DNA of 64,000 bases from Liquorilactobacillus cacaonum DSM 21116 (GTDB lineage: Bacteria; Bacillota; Bacilli; Lactobacillales; Lactobacillaceae). The stretch covers positions 189,215-253,214 of the forward strand of contig NZ_AYZE01000015.1 in NCBI RefSeq assembly GCF_001436735.1, given 5' to 3'. Shown here one piece after another: positions 28,104-37,342 of this stretch; the stretch's first letter is position 1, and the number at the start of each line of letters is the position of its first letter. A program made the translations under genes and the position numbers. Under the pieces are notes generated by a model. That model had not been told where the DNA came from and searched no databases. It was given only the letters and a program-made list of their open reading frames with translations.

Positions 28104-29612
28104 TTGATTAGATTACAAGCCATTATTAGAGGTGCTATTGTTGGTATTATTGTTGGAATTGTTGTAAGTTCTTTTCGTTTTTCCATTGAAAAAATGTTAT
28201 TCTTTTTCAAAAAAATTTATAATTTTGCAGGCGAAGGCTTTTTCAATTTTCTTTTAATTACATTTTTATTAGTTTTATTGTCTGTCATTATTGGCTTTTT
28301 CATAAAAAAACAACCTCACATCATGGGATCAGGTATTCCTGAAGTTGAATTACAGCTGACAAATCAACTTTCAATCAGTCCATATTCAGTTTTATACGGT
28401 AAATTTATAGCAGGGATTTTAGCAATCGGTACTGGTGGATTCCTTGGTCGTGAGGGCCCATCAGTTCAACTAGGAGCTGCAGTTGGTCAAATATTCGCAG
28501 AAAAACTATCCCTTAATAAAAACGATTGGCGCCTTTTAGTTGCATCTGGAGCTGCTGCTGGCTTATCTTCAGCATTTGGTGCTCCACTAGCTGGAACACT
28601 ATTTATTTTAGAGGAAGTGTCACATAGTTTTTCAACACTTCTATGGTTACAATCACTTAGTGCTGCTTTAATGTCTGATCTAATCACTAGTTATTTTTTT
28701 GGCTTAAAACCTGTTCTTAGCATCCATTATACAGCAACCTTTCCTTTACGTTATTATTGGATATTATTGCTACTCGGAGTAATACTTGGATTACTTGGAC
28801 GTTTTTATCAAGTTGCAACGCTAAAAACCTATTTATTATATCGTTATCTTCAAAAAATACCTCGAAAATGGCAAACCATTATCATGTTTGTGGGGATTTT
28901 ACCTATAGGTATCTATTTGCCTAACTTGTTAGGCGGAGGTAGTATTTTGATTGATTCCCTAGCTGTTCACGCTCCTTCTCTTGCTATTATTTTTGGAATC
29001 TTTGTTATTCGTTTTGGATTTTCTTGGCTTTCTTTTGGTTCAGGTGCTCCCGGGGGAATATTCTTGCCCATTCTTACTCTAGGTGCAATCATTGGAGTTT
29101 TTATTGGGAAATTGGGAGTTGATTTACATCTTTTGCCTCCTGTTTATCTACCAAATATTATTATTTTTTCATTAGCAGGTTACTTTGCCTGTATAAGTAA
29201 GGCGCCTTTTACTGCAATTATTCTAGTCACAGAAATGGTTGGTTCGTTGTCACATCTAATGCCCTTAGCTCTAGTTGCATTAATTGCTTACATAGTTGTA
29301 GATTTTCTTGGCGGCGAACCAATCTATGAATCACTCTCAAGCAGAATGATAACTTTTAAAAAACTCTCACAACATCCCAAGAAACTAACTCGTGTGGATT
29401 TCAAAGTTCCTGTTCTAAGTTCAATTGTTGGACAGGAAATTCGTGCAATTCCTTGGCCAAAAAATGTTATTTTAACAAGAATTCAACGTAATGGAGATGA
29501 ACTTCTTGGACGCGGTGATTTAATTATTGAAAGTAATGATCTCTTAATCTTCTGGACTGTTGATGAGAATACTGAGGTTATTCGAAAGCAACTCAAATCA
29601 ATTGTTCTTTAA
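28104..29612 (+). CDS. ClC-family chloride/proton transporter with TrkA-C domain
   Basis: The 502-aa protein has about 10-12 membrane helices and the three ClC selectivity motifs: MGSGIPEVE, GGFLGREGPSVQLG (with the gating glutamate) and GSGAPGGIFLPIL. The EE pair in ILEEVSHSF aligns with the inner proton glutamate, so an exchanger is more likely than a channel. A TrkA-C/RCK_C-like domain occupies the C-terminus (about 430-502), as in Gram-positive homologues. The start is TTG 28104 with AAGGAG 8 nt upstream. Possible roles are acid resistance or halide balance. Confidence 0.92.
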   Translation: MIRLQAIIRGAIVGIIVGIVVSSFRFSIEKMLFFFKKIYNFAGEGFFNFLLITFLLVLLSVIIGFFIKKQPHIMGSGIPEVELQLTNQLSISPYSVLYGKFIAGILAIGTGGFLGREGPSVQLGAAVGQIFAEKLSLNKNDWRLLVASGAAAGLSSAFGAPLAGTLFILEEVSHSFSTLLWLQSLSAALMSDLITSYFFGLKPVLSIHYTATFPLRYYWILLLLGVILGLLGRFYQVATLKTYLLYRYLQKIPRKWQTIIMFVGILPIGIYLPNLLGGGSILIDSLAVHAPSLAIIFGIFVIRFGFSWLSFGSGAPGGIFLPILTLGAIIGVFIGKLGVDLHLLPPVYLPNIIIFSLAGYFACISKAPFTAIILVTEMVGSLSHLMPLALVALIAYIVVDFLGGEPIYESLSSRMITFKKLSQHPKKLTRVDFKVPVLSSIVGQEIRAIPWPKNVILTRIQRNGDELLGRGDLIIESNDLLIFWTVDENTEVIRKQLKSIVL

Positions 29613-29652
29613 TTGCTTTGACTATCTTTCTTTATAAATCATTTACAAAATA

Positions 29653-29688
29653 AGGAGTTAGATCAATTTAACTTTTGATCTAGCTCCT
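29653..29688. terminator. Hairpin between the ClC and YdcF-like genes
   Basis: A 14-bp stem AGGAGTTAGATCAA/TTGATCTAGCTCCT (one G-T pair). The T tracts on both sides are short, but the position between convergent genes supports termination. Confidence 0.7.
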
Positions 29689-29723
29689 ATATTTATGTAT
29701 TTCGAATATATGTTTTTAATCAT

Positions 29724-30791
29724 TTAATTAATAATTGCATCCAGTACTGCCAGTCCAATGTTTGCAAATAGTAATACTACAAGCGTTACCAAATGAAATA
29801 GTTTATGTTGCATCAAAATCGCAATGTATTCTCTAATAAATGCATTTGGTATAAAAAATTTACTCGTTTTTGCACCAATTCCATCAATGTTTAATCCGAC
29901 ATATCTAGCATAACCAGCCGCTCTAAAAGTATGATAGTCACTGGTTGAAAAAATACCTGAATCTAATGGAAGACCCTTAGCCTCAATTATTTTTTTTGAA
30001 AACAACATATTCTGATATGTATTTTTTGAATTTATTTCCGCTATCAGTTCCAAGTCTTGCATACCGTGCTCTATTGCATACTCTTTCATAGCTATTCCCT
30101 CAGGAACTTTTTCATCACTACCTTGTCCACCCGAAAATATTATTATTGGTTTGATACTACTTTTTTTGAGTTGCTGCTCACAAAATTCTTTTGCTTTCAT
30201 AATTCTCGAGGCTAATAATGGTGAGACTCTTTTACCATCAAGTAGTCCAGCACCTAAAACAATTATATATTTTTTGTCTAATTTTGGTGGTAGAAGCCTT
30301 GTTATTAAAAAAGAGGTAATAAAGCTAAGAAGCCAAAAAATACAATACATTACAACCAGTAATGCTGAACTAATAATTGTTTCCGCAATTGGACCAGGTA
30401 AAATTGCTCGAATCCCTCTAAAAATCAGGGGACTAATAATAACTAGTATTCCTAAAAAAAGAGTAAGCATATTCCCTAATGTATGACTTTCTTTGCGCCA
30501 AACAATTATAGCATTCCAAAGTAGTAAAAAACCTAGCGACAAATATGTTATTAATACCGGAATCAAAATAATTATAGCTAGAATTAAAATGCCATACTCT
30601 AGCCAGACTACCTGACTATACATGACAGTTAAAACAACGGTAATACCTGAAATAATTAGGAACATATTACCTAGAATTCCATTTAATAAGCGAAATTTAT
30701 TTTTTTTAAGGCTTATCACTAGTACTCCACCCATAATAGCTAGTGCGAGCCATGAAGTAATAACCATTAATGTTCCCATATTAAATTGCAT
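29724..30791 (-). CDS. YdcF/SanA-like (DUF218) membrane protein
   Basis: The 355-aa protein has about five or six N-terminal membrane segments, then a DUF218 domain (from about residue 190: YIIVLGAGLLDGKRVSPLLASR; IIFSGGQGSDEKVPEG; STSDYHTFRAAGYARYVG), and a final membrane helix. DUF218 proteins are implicated in envelope integrity and vancomycin tolerance in other bacteria; the activity is unknown. GGAGG precedes the ATG. Confidence 0.88.
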   Translation of the reverse strand: MQFNMGTLMVITSWLALAIMGGVLVISLKKNKFRLLNGILGNMFLIISGITVVLTVMYSQVVWLEYGILILAIIILIPVLITYLSLGFLLLWNAIIVWRKESHTLGNMLTLFLGILVIISPLIFRGIRAILPGPIAETIISSALLVVMYCIFWLLSFITSFLITRLLPPKLDKKYIIVLGAGLLDGKRVSPLLASRIMKAKEFCEQQLKKSSIKPIIIFSGGQGSDEKVPEGIAMKEYAIEHGMQDLELIAEINSKNTYQNMLFSKKIIEAKGLPLDSGIFSTSDYHTFRAAGYARYVGLNIDGIGAKTSKFFIPNAFIREYIAILMQHKLFHLVTLVVLLFANIGLAVLDAIIN

Positions 30792-30942
30792 TTTTTATCC
30801 TCCCAAAATATTGATACACTAATCTTAACAGATATTCACATTCTTGACATTTTCATATTGTACTAACAACCTACTTATTGTCTAGTAATTGCTTTACTAA
30901 CTGTTTATAATAAAATAAATTAATAAAATGGAGATTTTGCTT

Positions 30943-31917
30943 ATGAAAACAATCCTTATACTACATACGGGCGGGACAATCGCAATGTCAAAAAATATTG
31001 ATGGTGGTGTTGCACCTAATAATATAAATCCCTTAGATATGTTTGAAAATCCCTTTGTTGATAAATTAAACTTAATCACGGAGGATATCTTTAATCTACC
31101 TTCTCCACACATCGGACCAGAAGAAATGCTTTTAATCCAAAAACGTATATTAAAAGCCATCTCAGAAAATATTGATGGTGTTGTTATAACACATGGAACT
31201 GATACTTTAGAAGAAACAGCTTATTTTCTTGATTTAACCATCCAAAATGATTTTCCTGTGGTAGTCACAGGTGCAATGCGTTCAGCTAATGAAATTGGCT
31301 CTGATGGTCTTCATAATTTTCAAACAGCAATCCAAACAGCTGCTAGTGATTCTGCAAAAAATAAGGGCGTTCTTGTAGTTATGAATGATGAAATTCACAC
31401 CGCTCGTTACGTTACAAAAACTCATACTACAAATGTTGCAACCTTTCGCACCCCCACTTTTGGTCCAATTGGCCTCGTAACAAAAGATCGAATTTTATTT
31501 TATGAGCAATTATTGCTAACCAACTACCATCCTATTAAAAATCTTGTGAGCCATGTGTACTTAGTAAAAGCTTATGCAGGAATGGATCCAGAAATATTAG
31601 AATTCATGGATAATGACCAAACAAATGGGATTGTAATTGAAGCACTAGGAGCAGGAAACCTTCCACCTCGGATCTTACCAATTCTTAAAAAATTACTTAA
31701 TCGTCAAATTCCTGTAGTTTTAGTTTCTCGTTGTTTTAACGGAATAGCACAAGAAGTTTACTCATATGACGGTGGCGGTATTCAACTAAGCCATATGGGT
31801 GTAATTTTTTGCCATGGGCTGAATGGTCAAAAGGCTAGGATTAAGTTACTTGTCGGATTGAGTGATGGCCTTTCAGGAAATTCGTTAAAAGATTTTTTAA
31901 GTGACGCTGTTTCATAG
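30943..31917 (+). CDS. ansA: Type I L-asparaginase
   Basis: Hydrolyses asparagine to aspartate and ammonia. The 324-aa protein carries both threonine active-site motifs: LHTGGTIAM at the N-terminus and VITHGTDTLEETAYF about residue 80. There is no signal peptide, which fits the cytoplasmic type I enzyme. The start at 30943 has GGAG 9 nt upstream; the frame is open five codons further without a ribosome site. Confidence 0.94.
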   Translation: MKTILILHTGGTIAMSKNIDGGVAPNNINPLDMFENPFVDKLNLITEDIFNLPSPHIGPEEMLLIQKRILKAISENIDGVVITHGTDTLEETAYFLDLTIQNDFPVVVTGAMRSANEIGSDGLHNFQTAIQTAASDSAKNKGVLVVMNDEIHTARYVTKTHTTNVATFRTPTFGPIGLVTKDRILFYEQLLLTNYHPIKNLVSHVYLVKAYAGMDPEILEFMDNDQTNGIVIEALGAGNLPPRILPILKKLLNRQIPVVLVSRCFNGIAQEVYSYDGGGIQLSHMGVIFCHGLNGQKARIKLLVGLSDGLSGNSLKDFLSDAVS

Positions 31918-31961
31918 AGATTTTCACTTTAATATATTATTAAAATTTAACCTATTCCATC

Positions 31962-31998
31962 AAAAAAGCCTAAACATTGAAGTGACTTAGGCTTTTTT
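31962..31998. terminator. Bidirectional terminator between the asparaginase and thioesterase genes
   Basis: Arms AAAAAAGCCTAA and TTAGGCTTTTTT around a 13-nt loop, for two convergent genes. Confidence 0.9.
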
Positions 31999-32028
31999 TG
32001 AATAAAAAAATAATTCAATTAGTTAAAA

Positions 32029-32772
32029 TTATCTGCTTTTCCATGTACAACTTGCGTAGCAACTTTCTTCATTTTCTGCACTTATTTTATGATATGTTAC
32101 TAATTTATTTTCAGAAATACTTGTCTCACTATCAACCGTTTCACCATAATGTATTTCTTTTTTATACTTTATATTCATCTCCGTCAAATCATGGGTTAGT
32201 AAAAAATCTTCAGTTAATCCATCAATCATCCAGTCAAAGTAATGAACATTATTAACGTGTTGATTTGAATCAATATCCATAAAACGAACACGATATGTCT
32301 TTTCAGAAACATATTGTGCATTACTTTCAGTCAATGGGTTGGCTAAACGTTCAATTTTATTAGTGTACTCTCCACCATATGGTTCAACCAGTTCTGGAAG
32401 TAATCTTGCAATCTTTCTTTTCTTATGGTCCATTAGAACAAACACACTATGCATTCTAGTAATTATCGTTCCATTACCATCTTCAATCCAAAAATCACGA
32501 TAACAAAAATAACGATTATATGACTTCGCTTTGGTATAAACTCTAATATTTTCTCCAAAGATAGGCAATCTTTCAACAGTTAGAATATGTTGAGTAATTA
32601 CCCAACCGTAACCTTTATCATTTATTTTTTCTTCTGTAAGCCCTAAATAAATGCTTTGATTTTGTGATGCTAACATTAAAATATTGATTAACATACCTAT
32701 TGTCGTCTGTTTTGTGCGATCTGTTTCGTAGAACAAGACCTTGTGAGATTCACCAAAAATATTATCCTTCAA
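32029..32772 (-). CDS. Acyl-ACP thioesterase (FatA/TE14 family)
   Basis: Releases fatty acids from acyl carrier protein. The 247-aa protein has two hotdog domains: an N-terminal one with HKVLFYETDRTKQTTIGML and FWIEDGNGTIITRMHSVFVL, and a C-terminal one with VRFMDIDSNQHVNNVHYFDW, where the conserved Asn-His-Val-Asn residues are present. The start is taken as TTG 32770-32772. The upstream purines (AAAGAAAG) are a weak ribosome site and no ATG lies in frame, so the first residues are uncertain. It lies 18 nt after rsmI and is probably cotranscribed. Confidence 0.9.
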   Translation of the reverse strand: MKDNIFGESHKVLFYETDRTKQTTIGMLINILMLASQNQSIYLGLTEEKINDKGYGWVITQHILTVERLPIFGENIRVYTKAKSYNRYFCYRDFWIEDGNGTIITRMHSVFVLMDHKKRKIARLLPELVEPYGGEYTNKIERLANPLTESNAQYVSEKTYRVRFMDIDSNQHVNNVHYFDWMIDGLTEDFLLTHDLTEMNIKYKKEIHYGETVDSETSISENKLVTYHKISAENEESCYASCTWKSR

Positions 32773-32790
32773 AAAATCGCCATCTTTCTT

Positions 32791-33678
32791 TTAAGATTCA
32801 ATATGGTGGTATATGTTATATACAATCTGCTTCTTTAACTTATTTTTTTTTGCTACATCTTTTATTGCATCATTCGTACGATAATTCTGTTCCTCAATTA
32901 ATAGTTTTACTTGACTTTCTATTGAAGATTCACTTATTTGCTCACTTTTTTCCTCTAGTACTATTGAATTTCCTTCAACTATAATGCAGAATTCCCCACG
33001 TACTTGTTCATTTCTTGCCCAAGTAATTGCTTCATCGATTGATCCTCTGATAAATTCTTCAAATTTCTTCGTGAGTTCTCTACATAGTACAACTTTTCTT
33101 TCTTTCCCCAAAAAAAGCGACAGTGACTCTAACGTTTTTTTTAGCCTATGTGGTGCTTCATAAAAAATTAAAGTTTCTTTCTTTTTTGCAAGAACCTGTA
33201 GTTGCAATTCTTTTTCTTTTTTTCGCCTGGAAATAAACCCTACAAATAAAAATGGTTGTGGAGATAATCCTGATGCAATAAGTGCACTTAACCCTGCATT
33301 TGCTCCTGGTAGAGGGATAACAGCAATACCTGCATTAATACAAGCAACTACCAGTTCATGCCCTGGATCACTAATTGAAGGGGTCCCCGCATCACTCACT
33401 TGTGCAATATTTATTCCATTTGTTAGCTTATCTATCAATTGAGGTATTCTCTCTTGAGTATTATGTTCGTGGAAACTAATTTGTGAAGTCTTTATCTCGA
33501 AATGGTTCAATAATTTCTGCGTATTACGTGTGTCCTCAGCAGCAATTAAATCTACTTCTTTCAAGACATCAACAGCTCGATAAGTCATATCACCTAAATT
33601 GCCAATCGGTGTGGGAACCAAATAAAGAGCCCCAATTCCACTTTCTTGATGGTAGCTACTCATTTTTGATAGTGTCAT
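32791..33678 (-). CDS. rsmI: 16S rRNA (cytidine-1402 2'-O) methyltransferase RsmI
   Basis: SAM-dependent methylation of C1402 in 16S rRNA. The 295-aa protein has the tetrapyrrole-methylase fold: LYLVPTPIGNLGDMTYRAV, AAEDTRNTQKLL, VSDAGTPSISDPG, and a C-terminal RsmI HTH-like domain (NDAIKDVAKKNKLKKQIVY). The start ATG at 33678 overlaps the yabA stop in an ATGA, with GGGGAG 8 nt upstream. Confidence 0.95.
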   Translation of the reverse strand: MTLSKMSSYHQESGIGALYLVPTPIGNLGDMTYRAVDVLKEVDLIAAEDTRNTQKLLNHFEIKTSQISFHEHNTQERIPQLIDKLTNGINIAQVSDAGTPSISDPGHELVVACINAGIAVIPLPGANAGLSALIASGLSPQPFLFVGFISRRKKEKELQLQVLAKKKETLIFYEAPHRLKKTLESLSLFLGKERKVVLCRELTKKFEEFIRGSIDEAITWARNEQVRGEFCIIVEGNSIVLEEKSEQISESSIESQVKLLIEEQNYRTNDAIKDVAKKNKLKKQIVYNIYHHIES

Positions 33679-34019
33679 TGCCTTCTCTCCCCATAAATAA
33701 CATCTTGACAAAAAACACACGGTTCATCATTGATTCTTCTAGTTCCATACATATTATCAACATTGCACACATGGAACCCTTCCTCATACAACATTTCCAA
33801 ATTTTTTCTTGATTTGGATAAGCCACCTTGTTCGTCAAAGTGCTTTTGTTCTTCTAATTCCTTTAGATGGGTTCTTAAATGTTGATTTTCAATCTCTAAT
33901 TCTGCATTTTTCTCAATGACTTTTGTCATCTCTGCTTTTATGAGTTCAATTTCTTCAATCATTTTTTTTGCTTTTGCACCTAAATCGGAGAATCCATCAT
34001 ATAATTCTCGCTTATTCAA
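33675..34019 (-). CDS. yabA: Replication initiation control protein YabA
   Basis: Binds DnaA and DnaN and prevents over-initiation of replication. The 114-aa protein has an N-terminal leucine-zipper helix (about 5-60) and a C-terminal zinc site (HVCNVDN ... PCVFC). I start at TTG 34017-34019 (MNKRELYDGFSDLG), matching Bacillus YabA, which begins MDKKELFD; AAGGTGG lies 5 nt upstream. A GTG five codons earlier abuts the holB stop. It forms an operon with holB and rsmI. Confidence 0.93.
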   Translation of the reverse strand: MNKRELYDGFSDLGAKAKKMIEEIELIKAEMTKVIEKNAELEIENQHLRTHLKELEEQKHFDEQGGLSKSRKNLEMLYEEGFHVCNVDNMYGTRRINDEPCVFCQDVIYGERRQ

Positions 34020-34034
34020 AAAAACCACCTTCAC

Positions 34035-35030
34035 CTATGCGTAATAGCACTGTCTTAAATTAATTGTCAATGCCTCTAAAACGTTTTGAAATGAAACATT
34101 AATTGCCAAAGTCTTTCTTGTATTTAATACTAATTCAACAGCTTTTGTAATTTTCTTTTCATTCAACTTTCTTATCAGTTCAGCAAATTCTGGTTGTATT
34201 TTGACAAATATATTTTTCTGTACATTGTAATATATTGAAATTGAATTTTTTACAAGTAAAGCTATCAAATCCAACAAAACTATCTCGTCTTCTTTATTAG
34301 CAATCAACGGTAATAAAGCTGTTTGAATTTCCACGAAACTTCGTAAATCTCCTTGCAAAACATGTAAATACCATATACAAGTATTTTGCAGAATTTTATC
34401 AAAATTATCGTTTTCCGCAAGCAACTTTGCTTCCTCTGTACTTTCTGTTAGACTACTCAAAATTAGTGCCTTTTCAGTGGAAAATCCTAATTTTTCCAGT
34501 GTACCTATCGTATATTTACTAGAATTTTTAGCCAATTCAAAAACCTGACATCTTGAAATAATTGTTGGTAATATTTTTGCTAACGTATCAGTTAATAAAA
34601 ATGCAACAACATTTCCACTTGGTTCTTCTAAAAATTTCAACAAACTATTAGCAGCACTTGCTGTCATTTTATCTGCATTTTCAATAATAAAAACCTTTTG
34701 GCTACTCTCTATACCACTCTTGCTAAATTCTGACTTTAAAAAGCGAATTTGTTCGACTTTTATTGATAATCCTTCAGGAACTGTATGGACAATATCCGGA
34801 TGATTGCCAGTAGCTATTCTTCGACATTCTGAACAATTTAAACATGGTTTACCATCAATTCTATTTTGACAAAAAATTCCTTGGGCAATCCATCTAGCCA
34901 ATTCAAATTTTCCAATTCCCTTTGGCCCAGCCAATAGATATGCATGTGCCAAGTGCTTTTGCTTTATTAATGTACCAAAGTAATCAGTAAGTTTTTGCTG
35001 CTGCTCACAAATATCAAATTTTTCTTCCAT
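34035..35030 (-). CDS. holB: DNA polymerase III delta' subunit
   Basis: Clamp-loader subunit that, with tau/gamma and delta, loads the DnaN ring. The 331-aa protein has an AAA+ fold with AHAYLLAGPKGIGKFELA, a zinc module (CLNCSECRR), and SRC (TIISRCQVFEL), the sensor-arginine motif. AGGAG is 8 nt before the ATG. Same operon as darA and tmk. Confidence 0.94.
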   Translation of the reverse strand: MEEKFDICEQQQKLTDYFGTLIKQKHLAHAYLLAGPKGIGKFELARWIAQGIFCQNRIDGKPCLNCSECRRIATGNHPDIVHTVPEGLSIKVEQIRFLKSEFSKSGIESSQKVFIIENADKMTASAANSLLKFLEEPSGNVVAFLLTDTLAKILPTIISRCQVFELAKNSSKYTIGTLEKLGFSTEKALILSSLTESTEEAKLLAENDNFDKILQNTCIWYLHVLQGDLRSFVEIQTALLPLIANKEDEIVLLDLIALLVKNSISIYYNVQKNIFVKIQPEFAELIRKLNEKKITKAVELVLNTRKTLAINVSFQNVLEALTINLRQCYYA

Positions 35031-35041
35031 GAATAGTACTC

Positions 35042-35371
35042 CTAAAATTGTTGGAACGAATCTATTGGTAACACAAAAACTGTTGCTCCCCCAACTTGAA
35101 CTTCTACTGGATAAGCTGCAGATGAATCCATTGAAGCATCTAAATTAATAGGCGGCGTCATAAACTGCTTGCGCGTTCTTGATGTCTCTTTGATTAATTC
35201 CAAAACATCATCAATTCGTTCTTCTTCAATACCGATCATAAAAGTTGTATTACCTGATTTTAGAAAACCGCCAGTTGTTGACAATTTTGTTGCACGAATA
35301 TTTGATTCAATAAACAAATTACTTAGCCGATTACTATCTTTGTCTTGAACAATTGCAATAATCATTTTCAT
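35042..35371 (-). CDS. darA: Cyclic di-AMP receptor, PII-like (DarA/PstA/YaaQ)
   Basis: Trimeric PII-like protein that binds c-di-AMP. The 109-aa protein starts MKMIIAIVQDKDSNRLS and includes the family stretch RATKLSTTGGFLKSGNTTFMIGI, where the nucleotide binds, and VGGATVFVLPI at the end. ATG 35371 has GGAGG 8 nt upstream; the frame opens five codons earlier over that site. It lies between tmk and holB, the usual location. Its downstream target is unknown. Confidence 0.95.
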   Translation of the reverse strand: MKMIIAIVQDKDSNRLSNLFIESNIRATKLSTTGGFLKSGNTTFMIGIEEERIDDVLELIKETSRTRKQFMTPPINLDASMDSSAAYPVEVQVGGATVFVLPIDSFQQF

Positions 35372-35396
35372 TTTATTTTCCTCCATCTTTGAATCC

Positions 35397-36038
35397 TTAA
35401 TTAAAAAAGTCTGGTAATTTAGTTTTTAATTGCTCAATTGTTTGGTCAATAACTTTTTTTAATGTTTGTGTCGCATCAATTAAAATAATTCGTGTAGGAT
35501 TTTCTTTTGCTAGTTCTAAATATGCTTCATGCACCTTGTTATGGAAAGCCAAAGATTCTTGATCTAATCTGTTTATTTCATTTTGCCTGTGCTCATTTAT
35601 TCTAGTTAAACCAACTTCTGGTAACAAATCAAAGTAAAACGTAACATCAGGTATTAACCCCTCAGTAGCAAATTGGTTCATTTGTAAGATTTCTTGTTCC
35701 CCTAATCCTCTGCCAGCCCCCTGATAAACAACTGAACTATCTACAAAGCGATCACATAAAACTAGTTTTCCTTTGGAAAGAGCAGGGAAAACACTTTCAA
35801 CTAGGTGTTGTCTTCTAGCAGCAGCATATAATAGTGCCTCTGTTCTAGCATCCATTTCAGTCAATCTGGTGTCTAATATTATATTACGAATTGCCTCTGA
35901 TATCCGATTCCCCCCAGGTTCTCTAGTCAAAATATATTCTTGATTACCCCTTTGTTGCAATTCACTGGATATTGCCTTTAATACGCTCGTCTTCCCGGAT
36001 CCTTCAGGTCCCTCAAAAGTTACAAATTTTCCTCTCAC
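35397..36038 (-). CDS. tmk: Thymidylate kinase
   Basis: Phosphorylates dTMP to dTDP for DNA synthesis. The 213-aa protein has P-loop FEGPEGSGKTSV, the DRF motif LCDRFVDSSVVYQG, and the dTMP-binding REPGGNRISEAIR. The start is GTG 36036-36038 with GAGG 8 nt upstream. Confidence 0.96.
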   Translation of the reverse strand: MRGKFVTFEGPEGSGKTSVLKAISSELQQRGNQEYILTREPGGNRISEAIRNIILDTRLTEMDARTEALLYAAARRQHLVESVFPALSKGKLVLCDRFVDSSVVYQGAGRGLGEQEILQMNQFATEGLIPDVTFYFDLLPEVGLTRINEHRQNEINRLDQESLAFHNKVHEAYLELAKENPTRIILIDATQTLKKVIDQTIEQLKTKLPDFFN

Positions 36039-36117
36039 ACAATTGACCTCACTAACTTACTGATAGTTCTATTTTACTTTACTATATCTTAGCTGTCTAA
36101 CAATCTCTTCTAAAAAA

Positions 36118-36357
36118 TTAATGTTCAATTATCGAAGACTGCACACGTCCTCTAACCTTTCTTCTTCGTGCTTCCGCATACAAAAAAGCATATTTTGCCC
36201 CTTCTAATTTTGTTTGGGCAATTAATTCACTATCTTCTTCTCTAACACTTCTTTGAGTTTGTTTTGCGTGTTCCCATTGTGCAGCTGCTAAATCAATTGC
36301 ATCGAGAAGCAATGCATCATACTTATTTCTTAATTTTTGCTTTTTTTTGCCGAACAT
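36118..36357 (-). CDS. yaaL: YaaL family protein (DUF2508)
   Basis: Small, highly charged 79-aa protein (MFGKKKQKLRNKYDALLLDA), probably helical, of unknown function. It is conserved between recR and tmk in Firmicutes. GAGGAG precedes the ATG. Confidence 0.88.
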   Translation of the reverse strand: MFGKKKQKLRNKYDALLLDAIDLAAAQWEHAKQTQRSVREEDSELIAQTKLEGAKYAFLYAEARRRKVRGRVQSSIIEH

Positions 36358-36384
36358 CCTTGATCACTCCTCACCACTGTATCC

Positions 36385-36984
36385 CTATATTTCTTGGCGC
36401 CCCTCTATTGCCTTGAAAAGAGTCATTTCATCAGCATATTCAATATCACTACCCACTGCCAATCCATGCGCCAATCTTGTCACTTTTATTTTAGCTGGCT
36501 TAATTAAGCGTGAAATATACATAGCAGTAGCTTCACCTTCAGGAGTGGCATTAGTTGCAATAATCACTTCTGTTAATTCACTATTTTTTTGGAGTCTTTT
36601 AACCAAGCTCGTAATGTTAATATCTTCTGGGCCTTTTCCTTCCATTGGTGATAAAACACCATGCAAAACATGATATAACCCGTGATATTCACGCATTCTT
36701 TCTAGTGACATTACATCCTTTGGTTGCTCTACAACGATGACCTTAGTCCGATCACGTTGTTTATCTGCACAAATAATACAAGGATCATTTTCTGTTATAT
36801 TTCCACATATACTACAGTAATGTAAATTCTTTTTTGCATCCACTAATGAATGCGAAAAATTTATAACATCTTCTTCTTGCATATCAATTGTAAAAAAGGC
36901 TAATCTTGTAGCAGTTTTTTCACCAATTCCTGGTAATTTTAAATAACTATCAATTAGTCTTGCAATTGGTTCTGGATATTGCAT
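36385..36984 (-). CDS. recR: Recombination protein RecR
   Basis: Works with RecF and RecO to load RecA on gapped DNA. The 199-aa protein has the helix-hairpin-helix [14 protein letters not shown], the zinc finger [16 protein letters not shown], and the Toprim domain ([27 protein letters not shown]). AAAGGAG precedes the ATG. It follows ybaB in the dnaX-ybaB-recR operon. Confidence 0.97.
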   Translation of the reverse strand: MQYPEPIARLIDSYLKLPGIGEKTATRLAFFTIDMQEEDVINFSHSLVDAKKNLHYCSICGNITENDPCIICADKQRDRTKVIVVEQPKDVMSLERMREYHGLYHVLHGVLSPMEGKGPEDINITSLVKRLQKNSELTEVIIATNATPEGEATAMYISRLIKPAKIKVTRLAHGLAVGSDIEYADEMTLFKAIEGRQEI

Positions 36985-37014
36985 AACAATATTCTCCTTT
37001 GACTAATTATTATT

Positions 37015-37329
37015 TTAAAATCCCGGAATATTTTGAGTATACTTACCCATCGTCTGTTGTGTTTGCTTATCAATTTTATTAATTGCATCATTAACTGCCA
37101 TTACTACTAAATCTTGTAACATATCAATATCTTCAGGATCAACAGCTTCTTTTTTAATTTGAATATCTTTCATTTCTTTTTTTCCATCAAAAGTTACTAC
37201 TACTAAATCATTTGCTGATTTACCTATGAATTCTTGCTTTTCAAGTTCTTCTTGGTCCTTTTTCATATTTTTTTGCATTTTTTGCATTTGTTTCATCATA
37301 CCTTGCATATTTCCCATTCCACGCATCAT
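37015..37329 (-). CDS. Nucleoid-associated protein YbaB/EbfC family
   Basis: Small DNA-binding dimer of 104 aa, beginning [19 protein letters not shown] and followed by the conserved [16 protein letters not shown]. The position between dnaX and recR is universal for the family. Its role is thought to be nucleoid organisation or recombination support. GGAG lies 9 nt upstream of the ATG. Confidence 0.95.
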   Translation of the reverse strand: MMRGMGNMQGMMKQMQKMQKNMKKDQEELEKQEFIGKSANDLVVVTFDGKKEMKDIQIKKEAVDPEDIDMLQDLVVMAVNDAINKIDKQTQQTMGKYTQNIPGF

Positions 37330-37342
37330 AGTTAATTTCTCC

